64,000 nucleotides of DNA. It comes from Coturnix japonica. Taxonomy: Eukaryota; Chordata; Aves; Galliformes; Phasianidae. The position numbers and the translations under genes were made by a program. The stretch lies in assembly GCF_001577835.2 (NCBI RefSeq), contig NC_029536.1, forward strand, positions 434,001 through 498,000, given 5' to 3'. Shown piece by piece: positions 63,135-64,000 of the stretch. How positions within the stretch are numbered: position 1 is the stretch's first letter; every line of letters begins with the position of its first letter. Below the pieces are notes generated by a model. That model was not told where the DNA came from. It searched no databases and was given only the letters and a program-made list of their open reading frames with translations.

Positions 63135-64000
63135 GTGAGTTAGCAGCACGGCTCCGTGTGGGGCTTGGCACCGGGTGAGTCCCTGGGTACAGGGTGGGAT
63201 TCAGCTTTGGTGGAGGGGAAGAAAAGCTCTTTTGGCACGTGGGCACTTTGCAGCTGGTGTCTGCAGCCCGTGTTTGGTGACAATTATGATGCACCATTTA
63301 GTTCATTTCTCCTGCGTGGCGCTCGCAGTCCCTGAGCGCTGCCTAATGGCCCCGTGCGCGGTAATCTGCTCACAGAGAGCCGGAATGAGCCCCTGGGAGC
63401 CCGGAGCCAGCAAATGGGCTGATAGGGTGAGGATAATTGAGCCGTGCAATTTTCTCATCTACCTACAAAGCGCAGCCAGCCGAGCTGTGAGCGCAGCGGT
63501 AACAGATGCTGCTGTATCCGGGCAGGGCAGCGGGACGATGATCTGCAGAGCAGGGTGAGAGCTCTGAGGTTCAATTCTGAAGAGCAGAGCTGAGATGCCA
63601 CCAAACTTCAAGGTCTAATTAGGGAGTGTGAGGTCTAATTAGCACCAGGTGGCAGATGGGGTAAGAATAGCAGCAGGGAGAGTCACAGGATGTGGGAAAC
63701 ATCCCACTGTGTGAAGATGCAGCGCTGGGGCTGCACAAAGCTCCTGTCCTGCTCCTTAGCAAGGAAAGGAAGCACATAGACGGCGGTGACTTAACCAGCA
63801 GTGACATGGCCTGGGGAGCGCCGGGCAGCACCGCTCCTCCCTGGGGGTCTGGCACCGTCCTGGCAGTAATAAAAACGGGCAGTTGCCATGGCAGCTCTGC
63901 ATTCCCAGGCGGTGCTGCTGCCATCCAGGTCAGTGCAGTGAGGCTCAGGCACCCGGTGTGGCACATGGCTGCTGTGTGCCAGGCAGCACCCCGCCTTGAG
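63135..64000 (+). other. ACOT7: ACOT7 intron, to right edge
   Basis: No exon found. The stretch 63255-63520 has an unusually balanced composition with homeobox-like words (ATAATTGAG, CAATTTT), and AGGTCTAATTAG occurs twice 20 bp apart (63611 and 63631). It may hold conserved regulatory DNA. Confidence 0.45.

Overview
This is vertebrate nuclear DNA, almost certainly from a bird and probably a galliform. The evidence is compact intron-exon genes with GT..AG junctions, very GC-rich CpG-island promoters, many short tandem repeats, almost no interspersed repeats apart from one CR1 LINE 3' tail (1009-1071), and a TAS1R1 taste-receptor gene. The gene order PHF13, KLHL21, ZBTB48, TAS1R1, NOL9, PLEKHG5, TNFRSF25, ESPN, HES2, ACOT7 matches (from memory) human 1p36.31. 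In chicken I would expect it on a gene-dense microchromosome (chromosome 21).

Layout: 1-4739 holds no coding exon (a CR1 fragment, possible 3' end of an upstream gene, PHF13 3'UTR). PHF13 (minus, 4740-6785) and KLHL21 (plus, 7797-13142) diverge from one CpG island. KLHL21 and ZBTB48 (minus, 16411-20366) converge, with poly(A) signals near 15574 and 16189. TAS1R1 (minus, 20680-25126) and NOL9 (plus, 25272-28917) are head to head, 145 bp apart. PLEKHG5 (plus, 30948-40897) is followed by TNFRSF25 (plus, 42124-45776), which converges on ESPN (minus, 46731-58113). HES2 (plus, about 59150-59768) diverges from ESPN. ACOT7 (plus, from 60570) runs off the right edge.

For nine genes I rebuilt the exon chain by hand from splice sites, phase and remembered family sequence, and the phases close without a break: PHF13 306 aa, KLHL21 596, ZBTB48 599, TAS1R1 826, NOL9 585, PLEKHG5 1086, TNFRSF25 438, ESPN 827 (or 1208 with an alternative end), ACOT7 first 207 aa. 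HES2 does not rebuild cleanly. The genes are an unrelated syntenic block, not a pathway: chromatin reader, CUL3 adaptor, telomere zinc finger, taste GPCR, pre-rRNA kinase, RhoGEF, death receptor, stereocilia actin bundler, bHLH repressor, acyl-CoA thioesterase.

The most unusual points are: (1) ESPN carries a 460-codon alternative terminal exon with its own poly(A) signal, resembling the tail of the paralogue espin-like, besides the usual actin-bundling exons; (2) HES2 looks degenerate; (3) there is a candidate 15-nt microexon in ACOT7 and a 12-nt one in ESPN; (4) several introns consist almost wholly of minisatellite, and the NOL9 start codon lies inside a 32-bp tandem repeat. No retroviral, CRISPR, tRNA or rRNA feature was seen. 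All homology statements rest on memory of the families; no search was run. Coordinates may be off by a base at some splice sites.
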